NCBI GenBank assembly: GCA_049840475.1 | Contig: JASGKX010000001.1 | Location: 62,001 to 126,000 of the forward strand | DNA length: 64,000 bases | From: JBGVSA01 sp049840475 | Lineage (GTDB): Bacteria; Pseudomonadota; Gammaproteobacteria; Burkholderiales; Rhodocyclaceae | Reading direction: 5' to 3' | In this document: one piece after another, positions 36,434 through 48,237 of the stretch | How positions within the stretch are numbered: the stretch's first letter is position 1 | Layout: each line of letters begins with the position of its first letter | Made by a program: the position numbers and the translations under genes | The notes under the pieces: generated by a model | The model's database searches: none | Seen by the model: the letters and a program-made list of their open reading frames with translations, nothing else | Told to the model about the DNA's origin: nothing

Positions 36434-37246
36434 CTACGCTGTGAACCTGCGATGGCGCAGCGCCGGCAGGCTCTCGCGCACGGCAGCGATACGCGCCGGA
36501 TCGACCGCGCCAACGACCACGCCCGGTCCTTCTTCCAGCAACGCGACGACCTCGCCCCACGGGTCGATCAACATGCTGTGACCAAACGTCCGCCGCCCGT
36601 GCGGGTGCACGCCACCCTGCGCGCTGGCCAGCACGTAGCATTGGTTTTCAATGGCCCGCGCACGCAGCAATACCTCCCAGTGCGCCTGGCCGGTCGTGTG
36701 CGTGAAAGCGGCAGGCAGCACGATGAGGTTCACTTCGCCCATGCGGCGAAATTGTTCGGGAAAGCGCAGGTCGTAGCACACCGCCACGCCGGTCGGACCA
36801 ACCGGCGATTCGAATGTCATCACCTCGGAGCCCGCTTCGATGGTGCGCGCTTCGTCGTAACTTTCCGTACCGCGCTGAAAGTTGAATAAGTGCACCTTGT
36901 CGTAGCGCGCAACACGTCGGCCCTGATCGTCAAAGACGAGGCTCGTGTTACGTACGTGTTCGGCGTCGGACGCCACCAACGGCAAAGTGCCGCCGATGAT
37001 CCATACACCGTGCCGTCGCGCGGCGTCGGACAGTGATCGCTGGATCGGGCCATCACCTTCCACCTCGCGCATGTGCACCTTGGCGGTTTCGTCGGCGGAC
37101 ATGCAGGCGAAGTACTCCGGCAATGCCACCAGGCGCGCGCCGCGCTCTGCGGCTTCAGCAATGCGCGCGGTGGCTTCGTCGAGGTTGGCCTGAAGGTCCG
37201 GCCCGGAAATGGTCTGGATGGCAGCAACGATGACGGGGTCGTTCAT
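36434..37246 (-). CDS. Carbon-nitrogen hydrolase, Nit2/omega-amidase type
   Basis: Nitrilase-superfamily amidase, 270 residues. The catalytic triad is visible as Glu44 (ALPEYF), Lys117 (RYDKVHLF) and Cys157 (AVCYDLRFPE). Related enzymes act as omega-amidase or deaminated-glutathione amidase for metabolite repair. I chose ATG 37246, which begins at NDPVIVAAIQ; the frame upstream to 37288 adds an unsupported Pro-rich extension. It is downstream of yhdP on the same strand, a pairing familiar from Burkholderiales. Confidence 0.9.
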   Translation of the reverse strand: MNDPVIVAAIQTISGPDLQANLDEATARIAEAAERGARLVALPEYFACMSADETAKVHMREVEGDGPIQRSLSDAARRHGVWIIGGTLPLVASDAEHVRNTSLVFDDQGRRVARYDKVHLFNFQRGTESYDEARTIEAGSEVMTFESPVGPTGVAVCYDLRFPEQFRRMGEVNLIVLPAAFTHTTGQAHWEVLLRARAIENQCYVLASAQGGVHPHGRRTFGHSMLIDPWGEVVALLEEGPGVVVGAVDPARIAAVRESLPALRHRRFTA

Positions 37247-37302
37247 GAGCATTCTCGGCAGGGGCGCATGCGCGCCCGACACCGGCAATGATGAACGTCT
37301 CG

Positions 37303-40300
37303 TCAGGGTTTGGCGAGCGGGCTCGATGCCTCGTCGCGCGGCTCCATGGCCAGCACGCGATCTACTTTCGGGTCGGCCCAGCTACCCGTCACGGTGTACT
37401 CAAAGCTGAAAATCTTCTCGACCGGGTCGCGCAGCGCTTTCTGCGCGAGGTAGGTCGCCAGCCCGACCACCGGGTTGATGATGCCGGTGACGGCAGCCGC
37501 ACCCACAGCCACGGTCTCGGACAAGGTCGGCTGAACCATCACGCGCAGGTCGTGACGCTCGCGCGAAAGATCGGTGTTGCCCTCCAGCCTCACGCGGGCG
37601 GCGGGGCCGCGCATTTCGAGGTCGTCGGTGTTCATTACGCCGTTCTTGATTGCCAACGTGCCGCCGAGCGTGTCGAAGGCAAAGCCTTCAGAGAACACGT
37701 CGCGAAAATCAAGCGTCAGCCGGCGCGGTAGCGATTGCAGACTGAGGATGCCCAGCAGTCGCCCTGCTCCGGGGTTGAGTTTGTTGAACTGTCCCTTGTT
37801 GACCTGCAGATCGAGCGTCCCGTTGAGCGTAGGGAAGTCGATGCCGCCCGGCGAACCGCGCCAGCTGACCGACCCCTTCAATTCCGTCCTGCCGCCGCGC
37901 ATCGAATCCGGATACCCCAGGCGTGCGAGGAATTTGCCGGCGTCTTCCGACTCGAGCGTGAATGTCATCATCATGACCCGTCGCGCGCCAAACGGGCGCC
38001 ACACGCCAGTGCCATTCAGATGGTTGTCGGCGCTGTCCACCGACAGATGCTCCAGACGCCATTCATCGCCCGCGTTGTTGGCGCGCAGTTGCAGGCGCCC
38101 CAATGCCATGCCCTGCACGCTGAAGTCATCGGCGACGATGTCGAAGGCGGGCATCGATTTTTGCTCGACCATGGTCGACGTGGAGGCGGCGTCCCCCTTG
38201 ACGGGCTGCAGCGCCAGGCGCGAGAAACGCGCCTGCATACGGCCCTGGCCCGCCCCTTGCCAAGTGATGTCGCCCGCGACGTCCGGCCCTTCGAGCCGCA
38301 CGACGTAGTCGCCCGCCTGCCGCAGCACGCGGCCGGTCACTTTACGGAATACGTGCCCGGCGGCGACCAGTTCGTCAGCCTGGACGACGGCACCGGCAGC
38401 CAGCTCGGCACCCGCCGACGGGCCTTCCGTCGAGGCCGCCAGCACGATCGGCTTCCAAGCGTTCGACATCCAGTCGCTGGAAGCGCCCGGACAGACGAAT
38501 GCCGCGTTCCGGCAGACTGGCTGAATCGCCAACGGCCACCGCGCCGCGCGACATGCGGCATCCGCCGTTCTGTGCGCAGGTTTCCTCCCACATCGCCTCG
38601 CCACGGTTGCCGATCTTGAAACGCCAGGACTGCTCGTCACCACCCGAAGGCACCGTATCGCCGATGCCTGCGTTACGCCACGTCAGCGTACTCGGCAAGG
38701 GTTCCGATGCGCCCTTGGCCAGCGGCGCTGGCAGTTTCGAACTCACGCCCACCAGAGAGCTGGTCACAGCCACTTCCGCGAGCCCCTTGCGGATCGTGAC
38801 GCCAATCCGCGCGTCGAACGATCCGGACAAGTACTGCAGCATGTCGGTGTTAGCGATCTGGCGCAGGGCATCTACCGGCATCGTGCTGGTGCCGTCGAAG
38901 CGCAGGGTGCCGTCGCTGTCGGTCTCGCCGCGCGCTCGCAGGGGCGAGCCGATGAATTCGGCGCTCAGTTCGGGCATGGAAAGACCATGCTCCGTGAACG
39001 CCAGCCGCGCGTTGGCGTTGCGGAACTCGGGCAACGAAGGGAACAACTTGATCTGGTTGTTGATGAAGCGATACGAGCCCTTGACCTGCGTGTGAGCGCT
39101 GTCGTGCAAGGGCATCGCCAGATGCAGGTCGAGTTCGCCATTGCCAACGGCCGTGGTCTGTCGGCTGAAATGCCCGGACAGATCGGCAAGATGGCTGTTG
39201 GCAACGTAGTCGAGGAAGTCCTTGGTCGGGCCGGCTGCGCGGCCGTCGACCGTCAGCACTTGCTTGCCAACGTCTTCAAGGTCGGGGATTTCGACCTTCA
39301 CGCCCGATACGCGCGCCGCACCGTAACGGCCCGTGTCGGCCTGAATCAGCATGCGCGTGCGATCGAACAACAAACTGCCGCGCACACCCTGTAGCCCCGG
39401 CCAGCCAGGCGCGAACTCAATACGCGCGTCGGCGATGTGACCCTGCACGGAGAACACGCCTTGCTTCGGGTCTTTGTGATACGGAAAGTGGTTCAGCTCG
39501 CCGGCCAGACGCAGCGTGATGTCGCGCACCTCGCCGCTGATCAGATGGCCGCGCAGCCAGTCGGTCACGCTGGTCGGCACTGAAATCGGCATGTAGCGCC
39601 ACACGGCGGCCGCCTTCGCATGCGTAAAGCGGCCCGTCAGATCGATGGTGCCCGCATGCCCCGTGGCGAGCCACTCGCCCGACACGCTGCCGGCGGCATC
39701 CGGGTTGGCGATGCGCCCTTCGCGGACCTGAACGGCCAGCGTGTCGGCCCCCTTCACGTCGCGATGTAACCAGCCGCCGCGCAACGTGGCTTGCTCGAGC
39801 GGCAGGAAAGGCGTCTGCATCTCTGCCGGCAGATGCAGCCCGCCACGGATCGCAATGTCATAGCTGCCAGAGCGCTCATTTCCCTCGATGCTGCCGGACA
39901 GCCCTTCGACGCCGGGAATCGCGCCGCGCGGGCGCACGGTGATGTTCTCGAATCGGGCCTTGGTGGTGAAGCGCATCGGCGCCGATGAGGCGTCCTTGCC
40001 CGGCCCCTGCCAGTTGAAAGACAGCTCGGTCACGTGACCGGAGGGCGAGGCTTCTTCGAGCGTCAGGCGTTGGGCATCCGGAATGGGAACGTACGTTGAC
40101 AGGCGATGCAGCGTGTCCAGGTCGATGTTGGCGGCGCTGGCTTCAACGCGCGACGGACGATCGTCCGTGGCGGCTACCGTACGCAGCGCCAGCTTTGCCG
40201 GCGCCATGCGGATACCGTCGGCGGTGGCGAGCTGCAGGCGCTCGGCCGAGAAAGACATGTCGCCCGCGCGCACCGCGCCGCGCACACGCCCCGAAAGCTC

Positions 40301-41290
40301 GGTCAGGTGCAATTCGGGCAGATCGGGCTGCGCGCGCAAGGTCACGTCGCGCAGCGCCACGTCAGCAGTCAGGCCCGCGACCTTGTTGCCTTCGAAATTG
40401 ACCCACGCGTGCACGCCGCCTCTGCCAGCAGGCAGATCGACGGGGTAGTCGACCCACTGGCGCCAGACGGCGAGGTCAGCGCGGTCCAGCCCCACGTATA
40501 CGGCACCGCGCCATGCACTCAGATCGGCAAAACTGCGCCCGCGCAGGTCGGCACGGATATCGAGCGGAGCAGCCATGGTGGCCGGCGGCGAAGCCCGCAG
40601 GGCGACCCGGTGACGAGCACCATTGTTGATCAGGCGCAGGCTGACTTCGTCGAGATCCAGTTGCGGCGCACCACGTTGCAAATCGAGCCACGACAAGCGC
40701 GCGCCCTGGATGTCGATGCGCTCCTGGCCCAGCACGAAGCGCGAAAAACCGTCGCCGCCCTTGTTTTCGCCACCGCTCACCTGCAATCCGGCGACGAAGA
40801 TGCTGCCGTCCGCCTCGCGCCGGATCGCCAGATGCGTGCCGCCCAACGTCAGTCGTTGGGTGACAATCTGCTGGCGCCATAGCGAGGCCCAGGCAAGGGT
40901 TGCATCGACGGTTGGGAGCTCCAGCGCTGGCCGATCAGCGCGGTCGAAGATGCGCAGGCCACGGATGTGCAGCGCGGGGCGCAGCCCGGTCCACTCGGCG
41001 TGGAGTTCGGAAATCTGCACGCGCAGGCCCAACGCATGGGAAAGTGCCTCGGCGATATCGTCGCGATGCAGGCCGACCTGCGGCATGGCCACGTAGCGCA
41101 CCAGCAGGAAAGTGATCGCCACGACGAAATACAGCACCAGCAAGCCGCGCCAGAGCGTTCGGGGCACAACCATGAGCGCCATCGCACCGACGGCGAGCGC
41201 GCGCCGCCACCGCGCCCAATGGCGCCTTGGCGAAGGCGCTGGCGACGGTGGAGAATACGGCGCTCCGGAGTCTGCTCGGTTGTCTGTCAT
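37303..41290 (-). pseudogene. yhdP: YhdP-family (AsmA-like) envelope protein, disrupted by one frameshift
   Basis: TamB/AsmA-like protein with an N-terminal membrane helix (about residues 42-65) and a long beta-rich periplasmic part; relatives help carry phospholipids to the outer membrane. The frame from ATG 41290 is good to LSGRFQRLDV, then enters junk ending RCRRPG. The other frame continues with AWKPIVLAASTEGPSAGAELA to the conserved C-terminus FSFEYTVTGSWADPKVDR. The junction is plus-strand GTTCGAC at 38461-38467 (sense GTCGAAC); removing one base restores LDV-D-AWKPIVLA and a protein of about 1328 residues. It is divergent from glnE. Truncation would remove about 385 residues, so a sequence error is quite possible. 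Confidence 0.85.
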
Positions 41291-41426
41291 CGATGGCGGC
41301 AATTATCGGCCTATTTTGTGGCTTGGCCTGGCAATGCCCACTCCGTCGGTCGCCCAGGGGCGGCAGGCGGAGAAACGCTGAAGACACTTGCAGGAGCCGG
41401 AATTTTAATGCTTGCTGCGATCCACT

Positions 41427-44102
41427 ATGCCCGCCTTTGACGAACTCTTACATCAGACCGCTGCTTACAGTCGCTTTTTTGCCAGCCAGCTCATCGCCCA
41501 CCCGTGGCTGGGCGAGCGGATCGGCGGTTGCCTCGACCGGCCATTGAGCAAGGGCGACATGCTCGCCTTTCTCGACGAGCAAGGCGCGCTGACCGAAGAA
41601 ACCCTCGGCCCGCGCCTGCGTCATCTGCGCAGTTGGGTCTATGGGCACCTCATGGTGCGCGACCTGGCCGGGCTGGCGCCGCTGGCTGAAGTCACCTCGG
41701 CCATGACAATGCTCGCCGACGTGGCCGTGACGACTGCACAGCGGGTCATCGCCACCCGGCTCTCCGAGCGCTTCGGCCTGCCACGGCGGGCCGACGGCGG
41801 AGAACAGGAGATGGTCGTCATCGGCATGGGCAAGCTGGGCGGAGGCGAACTCAACGTTTCGTCAGACATCGACCTGATCTTTGCCTATCCGGAAGACGTA
41901 GACACCGACGGCGACCGTTCGATCGGCGCTTTCGAGTTCTACACAAAACTTGGCCGCGGGCTGATCAATGCGCTCGCCGAACGCACCGCCGATGGTTTTG
42001 TCTTCCGCGTTGACATGCGGCTGCGCCCCAACGGCGATTCGGGCCCGCTGGTGGCGAGCTTCGACATGTTGGAGAACTACTTCATCACGCAGGGCCGAGA
42101 GTGGGAACGCTATGCGTGGATCAAGGCACGGCCGATGACCGGTGGCGCCGACGAAGAACTGCTCTCGATTGCGCGCCCCTTCGTGTTCCGCAAGTACCTC
42201 GACTACGGCGCCATCAACGCCATGCGCGCGCTGCACGCGCAGATTCGCCAGGAAGTCGCGCGACGCGAGATGGCCGACAACATCAAGCTCGGCCCCGGCG
42301 GCATCCGCGAGATTGAGTTCATGGCGCAGGTCTTCCAGCTCATCCGGGGCGGGCGCGACCGCGAGCTGCAACAGCGCCCCACGCTGAAAGTGCTGTCGTT
42401 GTTGCCCGAGCGCGGCCTGATGCCCGAAACCACCGTACAGGAGCTGGCCGAGGCGTATGAATTCCTGCGCCGGCTGGAACACCGCATCCAGTACATGGAC
42501 GACGCGCAGACGCACATGCTGCCCTCGTCCAGCGAAGACCGCGAACGCCTCGCCCACAGCATGGGTTTTGCCGATTACGCGGCGCTGGACGTCGTTCTGG
42601 AGGCCCATCGCGCCCGCGTCGCAGCGCACTTCGAGGCCGTGTTCTCCGACCCGGCCGCTGGCGAGCACGAACTGGATGAAGCCTGGTCGGGCGCTGGTGA
42701 CACCGAACCGACCTGCGCCGTGCTCGAACGCCTCAACTACTCCGACGCCAGCGAACTGGCACAACGACTGCAAGGTTTCCGCCAGAGCCCGCGCTTCCGT
42801 GCGATGTCGGACGACAGCCGCCAGCGGCTGGCATCACTCATGCCGCGCGTGCTCGAACTATGCGCGCGCCAGCCCAACGCGCACGACACGCTCACGCGCA
42901 TGCTCGATCTGCTGGAAGCGATCTGCCGTCGGGCCGCGTATCTCGCACTGCTGCAGCAATACCCGATGACGCTACAACGGGTCATCGAACTGACATCCGC
43001 ATCGAGCTGGGCCGCACGCTTCCTCACCCGCCACCCGCTGCTGCTCGACGAACTGCTCGACGCCCGCGAACTGGGCATGGTGCCTGACTGGCAGGCCTTC
43101 GCGCAGGATCTGCGCGCTCGGCTCGACGAACATGGCGATGACGTCGAACAACAGATGGACCTGATGCGCGAGGCACACCACGCGCAAGTGTTCCGCCTGC
43201 TCAACCAGGACATTGCCGGTCAGCTCACGGTCGAGAAACTCTCCGACCACTTGTCCGCACTCGCCGACGTCGTGCTCGAAGAGACCCTGCACGTGTGCTG
43301 GCGCCACCTCGCCAAGCGGCATCGGGACGCCCCCAGCTTCATCGTCGTCGGCTACGGAAAACTCGGCGGTAAGGAACTCGGATACGCGTCGGACCTGGAC
43401 ATCGTGTTCCTGCACGACGACCCGCACCCGGACGCCCAGGCGACCTACGCACGGCTCGCGCAGCGCATCAATACATGGCTCTCAAGCCAGACACCCGCGG
43501 GCCTGCTCTTCGAGACCGACCTGCGGCTGCGCCCGAATGGCGACTCCGGTCTGCTGGTCAGCTCGATGGAAGCCTTCGAGAAATACCAGCGCGAATCGGC
43601 CTGGGTGTGGGAACACCAAGCCCTCACCCGCGCCCGCTTCTGCGCCGGCAAACCCGAACTCGGCACCGCCTTCGAGCGCATGCGCGGCGAACTCCTGAGC
43701 CAGCCACGCGACATGCCCAAGCTGCGCGAAGAAGTGCTCGCCATGCGCAAGAAAATGCGCGACGCATTCGCCAACAAGGGCGAAGGGTTCGAGCTGAAGC
43801 ACGACGCGGGCGGGCTGATCGACGTGGAATTCGTGGTCCAGTTCCTGGTGCTCGCCTACGCGTCGCAGTGGCCGGAATTACTCGGCAACATCGGCAATAT
43901 CGCGTTGTTGCGGCTGGCGGCGAATGTCGGCCTCATTCCGGCCGATACGGCCCACAACGCGGCGGACGCTTACCGCGATTTGCGCCGCGCACAGCATGCG
44001 TTGCGGCTGAATGAGAAGAAGAGTCGGATCTTTGACGATTCCATGGAGACACAGCGGGCGGCGGTGAATGCGCTGTGGCGGTGTGTGTTTGAGGTGATCT
44101 GA
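41427..44102 (+). CDS. glnE: Bifunctional glutamine synthetase adenylyltransferase/adenylyl-removing enzyme
   Basis: Controls glutamine synthetase by adenylylation and de-adenylylation in response to PII. Two nucleotidyltransferase modules are evident: GMGKLGGGELNVSSDIDLIF (deadenylylase, about residue 140) and GYGKLGGKELGYASDLDIVF (adenylylase, about residue 645), each followed by a RLRPNGDSG block and a helical GlnD-UR domain. It has 891 residues from ATG 41427, slightly shorter than many homologues; no strong ribosome site is visible, so the start is less certain than the gene. Confidence 0.95.
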   Translation: MPAFDELLHQTAAYSRFFASQLIAHPWLGERIGGCLDRPLSKGDMLAFLDEQGALTEETLGPRLRHLRSWVYGHLMVRDLAGLAPLAEVTSAMTMLADVAVTTAQRVIATRLSERFGLPRRADGGEQEMVVIGMGKLGGGELNVSSDIDLIFAYPEDVDTDGDRSIGAFEFYTKLGRGLINALAERTADGFVFRVDMRLRPNGDSGPLVASFDMLENYFITQGREWERYAWIKARPMTGGADEELLSIARPFVFRKYLDYGAINAMRALHAQIRQEVARREMADNIKLGPGGIREIEFMAQVFQLIRGGRDRELQQRPTLKVLSLLPERGLMPETTVQELAEAYEFLRRLEHRIQYMDDAQTHMLPSSSEDRERLAHSMGFADYAALDVVLEAHRARVAAHFEAVFSDPAAGEHELDEAWSGAGDTEPTCAVLERLNYSDASELAQRLQGFRQSPRFRAMSDDSRQRLASLMPRVLELCARQPNAHDTLTRMLDLLEAICRRAAYLALLQQYPMTLQRVIELTSASSWAARFLTRHPLLLDELLDARELGMVPDWQAFAQDLRARLDEHGDDVEQQMDLMREAHHAQVFRLLNQDIAGQLTVEKLSDHLSALADVVLEETLHVCWRHLAKRHRDAPSFIVVGYGKLGGKELGYASDLDIVFLHDDPHPDAQATYARLAQRINTWLSSQTPAGLLFETDLRLRPNGDSGLLVSSMEAFEKYQRESAWVWEHQALTRARFCAGKPELGTAFERMRGELLSQPRDMPKLREEVLAMRKKMRDAFANKGEGFELKHDAGGLIDVEFVVQFLVLAYASQWPELLGNIGNIALLRLAANVGLIPADTAHNAADAYRDLRRAQHALRLNEKKSRIFDDSMETQRAAVNALWRCVFEVI

Positions 44103-44204
44103 CGGTCGCGACTGATTGAGTGCGTTGGTCGGCGGTTCTCTCTCCGCGAGGGGTGCGGCGCCTTGCTTGCCTGAACTCATCGCCGCCCGGGCTTTGGTCT
44201 ATCG

Positions 44205-45170
44205 ACGGTAGTCTCGACTGCTGATACTCGACGGCCGGGAGTTCGTCCCGACGGGCAAATGTCGGTCGTGATGCGACACGGGAAGGACTGCCCTTTCTTG
44301 CTTGGGCTTTCATCTATCAAGCGTGGTTGCGACTGCTAATGCCCGACGGCCGGGAGTTCGCCCCGGCGGGCGAGTAACTTCTTTGTTATCGACAAAGAAG
44401 TCACCAAGAAAGCGACCCCTGCATCGCCGCCAGCCTGCGGCTGGTCCCCTGCGCTACTCGTCAAATCAGGCGGCTGCGGAACTCGCCCTTCGGGCTCAGA
44501 CAGTCCTCGCCGACCCGCTACGCGGGCAACCTGACTTGCCTGCGTTGCTCGGCGGCTCAAAAGGGGCCGGCCATAGCAAACACCTCGATATGCGTGGAAC
44601 CAAGGCCTCTACATTGCGCGTGACGTGTTGTGCGTGTACCGCAAAGTGCATGCGACACGCGCAGCGAGGTTTCAGATGTTGCGAGTAGTGTGTAGAGCGG
44701 AGAAGCGATACGTCATCCGCCGTTTTTGAACCAACGATGCTTTTCGATCAGCTACGGCGCTTGATTGGCGAGCACATCAAAGCGATGCACGAATATCTGG
44801 AAACAGGGGCTTTTGCCGTTCGCCCGAACAACCATATTGCGTGGTGTGGGCACCCCATTCAGCGTCGCCGAGCAGCACAGGGCGGGAAGGTTGCGGCGTA
44901 GCCGTCGGCGAGGACTGTTTGAGCCCGAAGGGCGAGTTCCGCAGCCGCCTTCTCGACCGCGCAGCGCAGGGGATCGGCCAACGGCCGACGATGCTGTGGG
45001 GCCGCTTCTTTGGTGACTTTCTTGTCGGGGACAAGAAAGTTACTCGCCCGCCGGGGCGAACTCCCGGCCAACGTACTCAAGCAGTCGAGACCACGCCCGA
45101 ACAACCAACTCAAAAGGCAAGAAAGGGCTTTTCAGTCCACCTACCCCCGCAGAAAACCGATGGCGGATGA
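44205..45170 (+). repeat. Composite hairpin-rich repeat element, copy 1
   Basis: No credible gene lies between glnE (44102) and the ABC exporter (45402). Instead this stretch is a near copy, in reverse complement, of 54062-55018. It is itself built of two related, oppositely oriented arms: a GGCCGGGAGTTCGCCCCGG module beginning at 44348, and its inverted relative ending about 45080. Each arm carries a strong hairpin (ACTTCTTTGT/ACAAAGAAGT at 44377-44401; an ACTTTCTTG-type hairpin near 45016-45041) and many small GC hairpins (GCCCTTCGGGC, CAGCCTGCGGCTG). Open frames here are Arg/Pro-rich and unsupported. 45171-45401 holds only a small TAGAGGC/GCCTCTA hairpin (45211-45232). Confidence 0.8.
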
Positions 45171-45401
45171 TGTCCCACTCTTCCGCCCCCACGGCACCGG
45201 TCTTTCTTGTTAGAGGCAAGAAAAAGCCTCTAGCCCCGCCCCAATACCAAAAGACCCCATCGGCAGATAACGCTTCGCTCTTCCGCCTCGCAACGGAGAT
45301 CTAGCTTGTCGAACGCACCGCAGTGATTCCCCTCCAAAGACGAACCACAAAGCCCGCCCAGTCAATCGCCCAGCACGAGCAGAAAGCAAGAGCAGGCGGG
45401 C

Positions 45402-47213
45402 TTACACCGCCGCCAACCCCTCCTCTGCATCCTCCTGCTGTTGAAGCGCCCACATCTGCGCGTAGCCGCCCGACAACGCCAGCAACTCCGCATGCGTGCC
45501 ACGCTCGACAACACGGCCGGCTTCCATGACAAGAATCTCGTCGGCGTTCATCACCGTTGACAAACGGTGCGCAATCACCAGCGCCGTACGCCCCACGGCA
45601 GCCGCTTCCAACTGCGCCTGAATGGCCTTTTCGGTTCGCGAATCGAGCGCCGAAGTCGCCTCATCAAAGATCAGAACGGATGGATTCTTGAGCAAGGCAC
45701 GCGCAATCGCCACGCGTTGTTTTTCGCCGCCGGACAACTTCAGGCCGCGCTCGCCGACGCGCGTGGCATAGCCGTCCGGCAACTGCGCAACGAACTCATG
45801 CAGTTGCGCTGCGCGCGCGGCGGCAAAGACTTCTTCTTCGCTGGCGTCCGGCCGGCCGTAGTGGATGTTGTAGTAGAGCGTGTCGTTGAACAGCACGGTG
45901 TCCTGCGGAACGATGCCGATGGCGCGACGCAGGCTCGACTGGCGCAGATGGCGCAGGTCCACGCCATTGAGTGTGATGGACCCTTCCACGACGTCATAGA
46001 AGCGGAACAGCAAACGCGCCAGCGTCGACTTGCCGCCACCCGAATGCCCGACAACGGCCACCGTGCGGCCCGGCGCGACGGTGAAGCTCACGTCGTGCAG
46101 CACCGTCCGGCGCGGGTCGTAGGCAAAGCCAACGTGTTCAAAGGCCAATGTCACCGGCCCCGGCGGCACGTTGACCGCGTCCGGGGCGTCCTCGACTTCG
46201 CGTTGCGTGCCGAGCAGCCCAAACATGCGCTCGATGTCGATCAACGCCTGGCGGATTTCGCGATAGATGACGCCCAGAAAATTGAGCGGCACGTACAACT
46301 GGATCATGAATGCGTTGACCAGCACGATGTCGCCGATGGTCATCTCGCCGCTTGCCACGCCGCTTGCCGCGCGCCACATCATGGCCGCGATGCCGCAGGC
46401 GATGATCAGCGCCTGCCCGGCATTGAGGGCGGACAGCGAATACTGATTCCGCACCTGCGCGTGGATATACGCCCGCATCTGTTCGTCATAGCGGCGCGTT
46501 TCGAAGGCTTCGTTGTCGAAGTACTTGACCGTCTCGTAGTTGAGCAGGCTGTCGATCGCGCGCGAGTTGGCCGCTGAGTCAAGCTCGTTGGCCTGCCGCC
46601 GCAACACGCTGCGCCAGTTCGTCACCAGCACGGTGAACAAGATGTACAGCACCAGCGTCACGAAGGTGATGCCAGCAAACACCGGCTTGTAGTTGCGCAG
46701 CAGAATGCCCATCACAAGTGCGATCTCGACCAGCGTCGGCAGGATGCTGTAGATCGCAAAGCTGATCAGAGAACCAATGGAGCGCGTGCCGCGTTCAATA
46801 TCGCGCGACAGGCCACCCGTCTGGCGTTCGAGGTGAAAGCGCAGGCTCAACGCATGCAGATGCTGGAATACCGCCAGCGCAATGGCGCGCACGGCTTCTT
46901 GCGTGACACGCGCGAAGAGGATTTCGCGCAGCTCGGCGAAGGCGGAACTGGCAAAGCGCAGTGCGCCATATGCCACCAGCAGCGCAGCCGGCACAACAAC
47001 CACGGCCTGCTGCGGCGTCACGGTGAGCGCGTTGACCACGTGCTTGAAGACCACCGGCACGGTGACGTTGGCGACTTTGGCGGCAATCAGGCAGACAAAC
47101 GCAAAGGCCACGCGGCCGCGCCAGCGCCACAGGTAGGGCAACAGGCTGCGCAGCGTCGACCACGGATGAAGCTCGCCCGCGACGGGCGACGGCAGGGAGG
47201 AATGACGTCTCAT
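45402..47213 (-). CDS. ABC exporter, Atm1/HMT1 (ABCB7) type, fused permease-ATPase
   Basis: 603 residues. A six-helix exporter domain (about 30-330) with SRDIERGTRSIGSLISF and YFDNEAFETRRYDEQM matches Atm1-type transporters. The ATPase domain has Walker A GHSGGGKST, PQDTVLFNDTLYYNI, signature LSGGEKQRVAIARALL, Walker B VLIFDEATSALD and the end GGYAQMWALQQQ characteristic of this group. Bacterial Atm1 homologues export glutathione-metal or sulfur-containing conjugates and can protect against heavy metals, which fits the P-type metal ATPase in the same block. ATG 47213 follows GGAGGG very closely, so the true start may be slightly different. Confidence 0.9.
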   Translation of the reverse strand: MRRHSSLPSPVAGELHPWSTLRSLLPYLWRWRGRVAFAFVCLIAAKVANVTVPVVFKHVVNALTVTPQQAVVVVPAALLVAYGALRFASSAFAELREILFARVTQEAVRAIALAVFQHLHALSLRFHLERQTGGLSRDIERGTRSIGSLISFAIYSILPTLVEIALVMGILLRNYKPVFAGITFVTLVLYILFTVLVTNWRSVLRRQANELDSAANSRAIDSLLNYETVKYFDNEAFETRRYDEQMRAYIHAQVRNQYSLSALNAGQALIIACGIAAMMWRAASGVASGEMTIGDIVLVNAFMIQLYVPLNFLGVIYREIRQALIDIERMFGLLGTQREVEDAPDAVNVPPGPVTLAFEHVGFAYDPRRTVLHDVSFTVAPGRTVAVVGHSGGGKSTLARLLFRFYDVVEGSITLNGVDLRHLRQSSLRRAIGIVPQDTVLFNDTLYYNIHYGRPDASEEEVFAAARAAQLHEFVAQLPDGYATRVGERGLKLSGGEKQRVAIARALLKNPSVLIFDEATSALDSRTEKAIQAQLEAAAVGRTALVIAHRLSTVMNADEILVMEAGRVVERGTHAELLALSGGYAQMWALQQQEDAEEGLAAV

Positions 47214-47496
47214 CCCTCCATTCTAGCGGTGCGCCCCACGCCGCATTCAGACAAGTGTTCGGATAATTCGCAGCACCCTTCACCCATCATCGGCACGACA
47301 TTTGACGCACTCTCCTATGGCAAGTTGATCTTTCCGACACTGCACGCGACTGTGCTCTAAGACATGCGAGCGCAGTTGCCCAGCCTCAATGCCTGTCATC
47401 GCCCGCCCATACAGGCTTGCCGCCGAGTCTTAGCGGCTCGCCTCGAAAGCGCATCTCCGCGCATGCGGGGCTCCATATGACAGAAGGAAAAAACGC

Positions 47497-48198
<702 letters not shown>

Positions 48199-48237
48199 CG
48201 TCTGCGTAACGCGCGCACGGATATGCGCACGGTGAGT

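Noticed and set aside
34865..36889. Single open frame of 674 codons covering the dehydratase and beyond
   Set aside because: Its last part is antisense to the Nit2-type gene and has no conserved content. The real dehydratase end is reached by a second one-base shift at 36356-36362.
44302..45213. Several open frames of 70-130 codons in the 44-45 kb and 54-55 kb regions
   Set aside because: They are Arg/Pro/Ser-rich, overlap on both strands and differ between repeat copies in ways that follow the hairpins rather than codons. I treat them as by-products of the repeat element.
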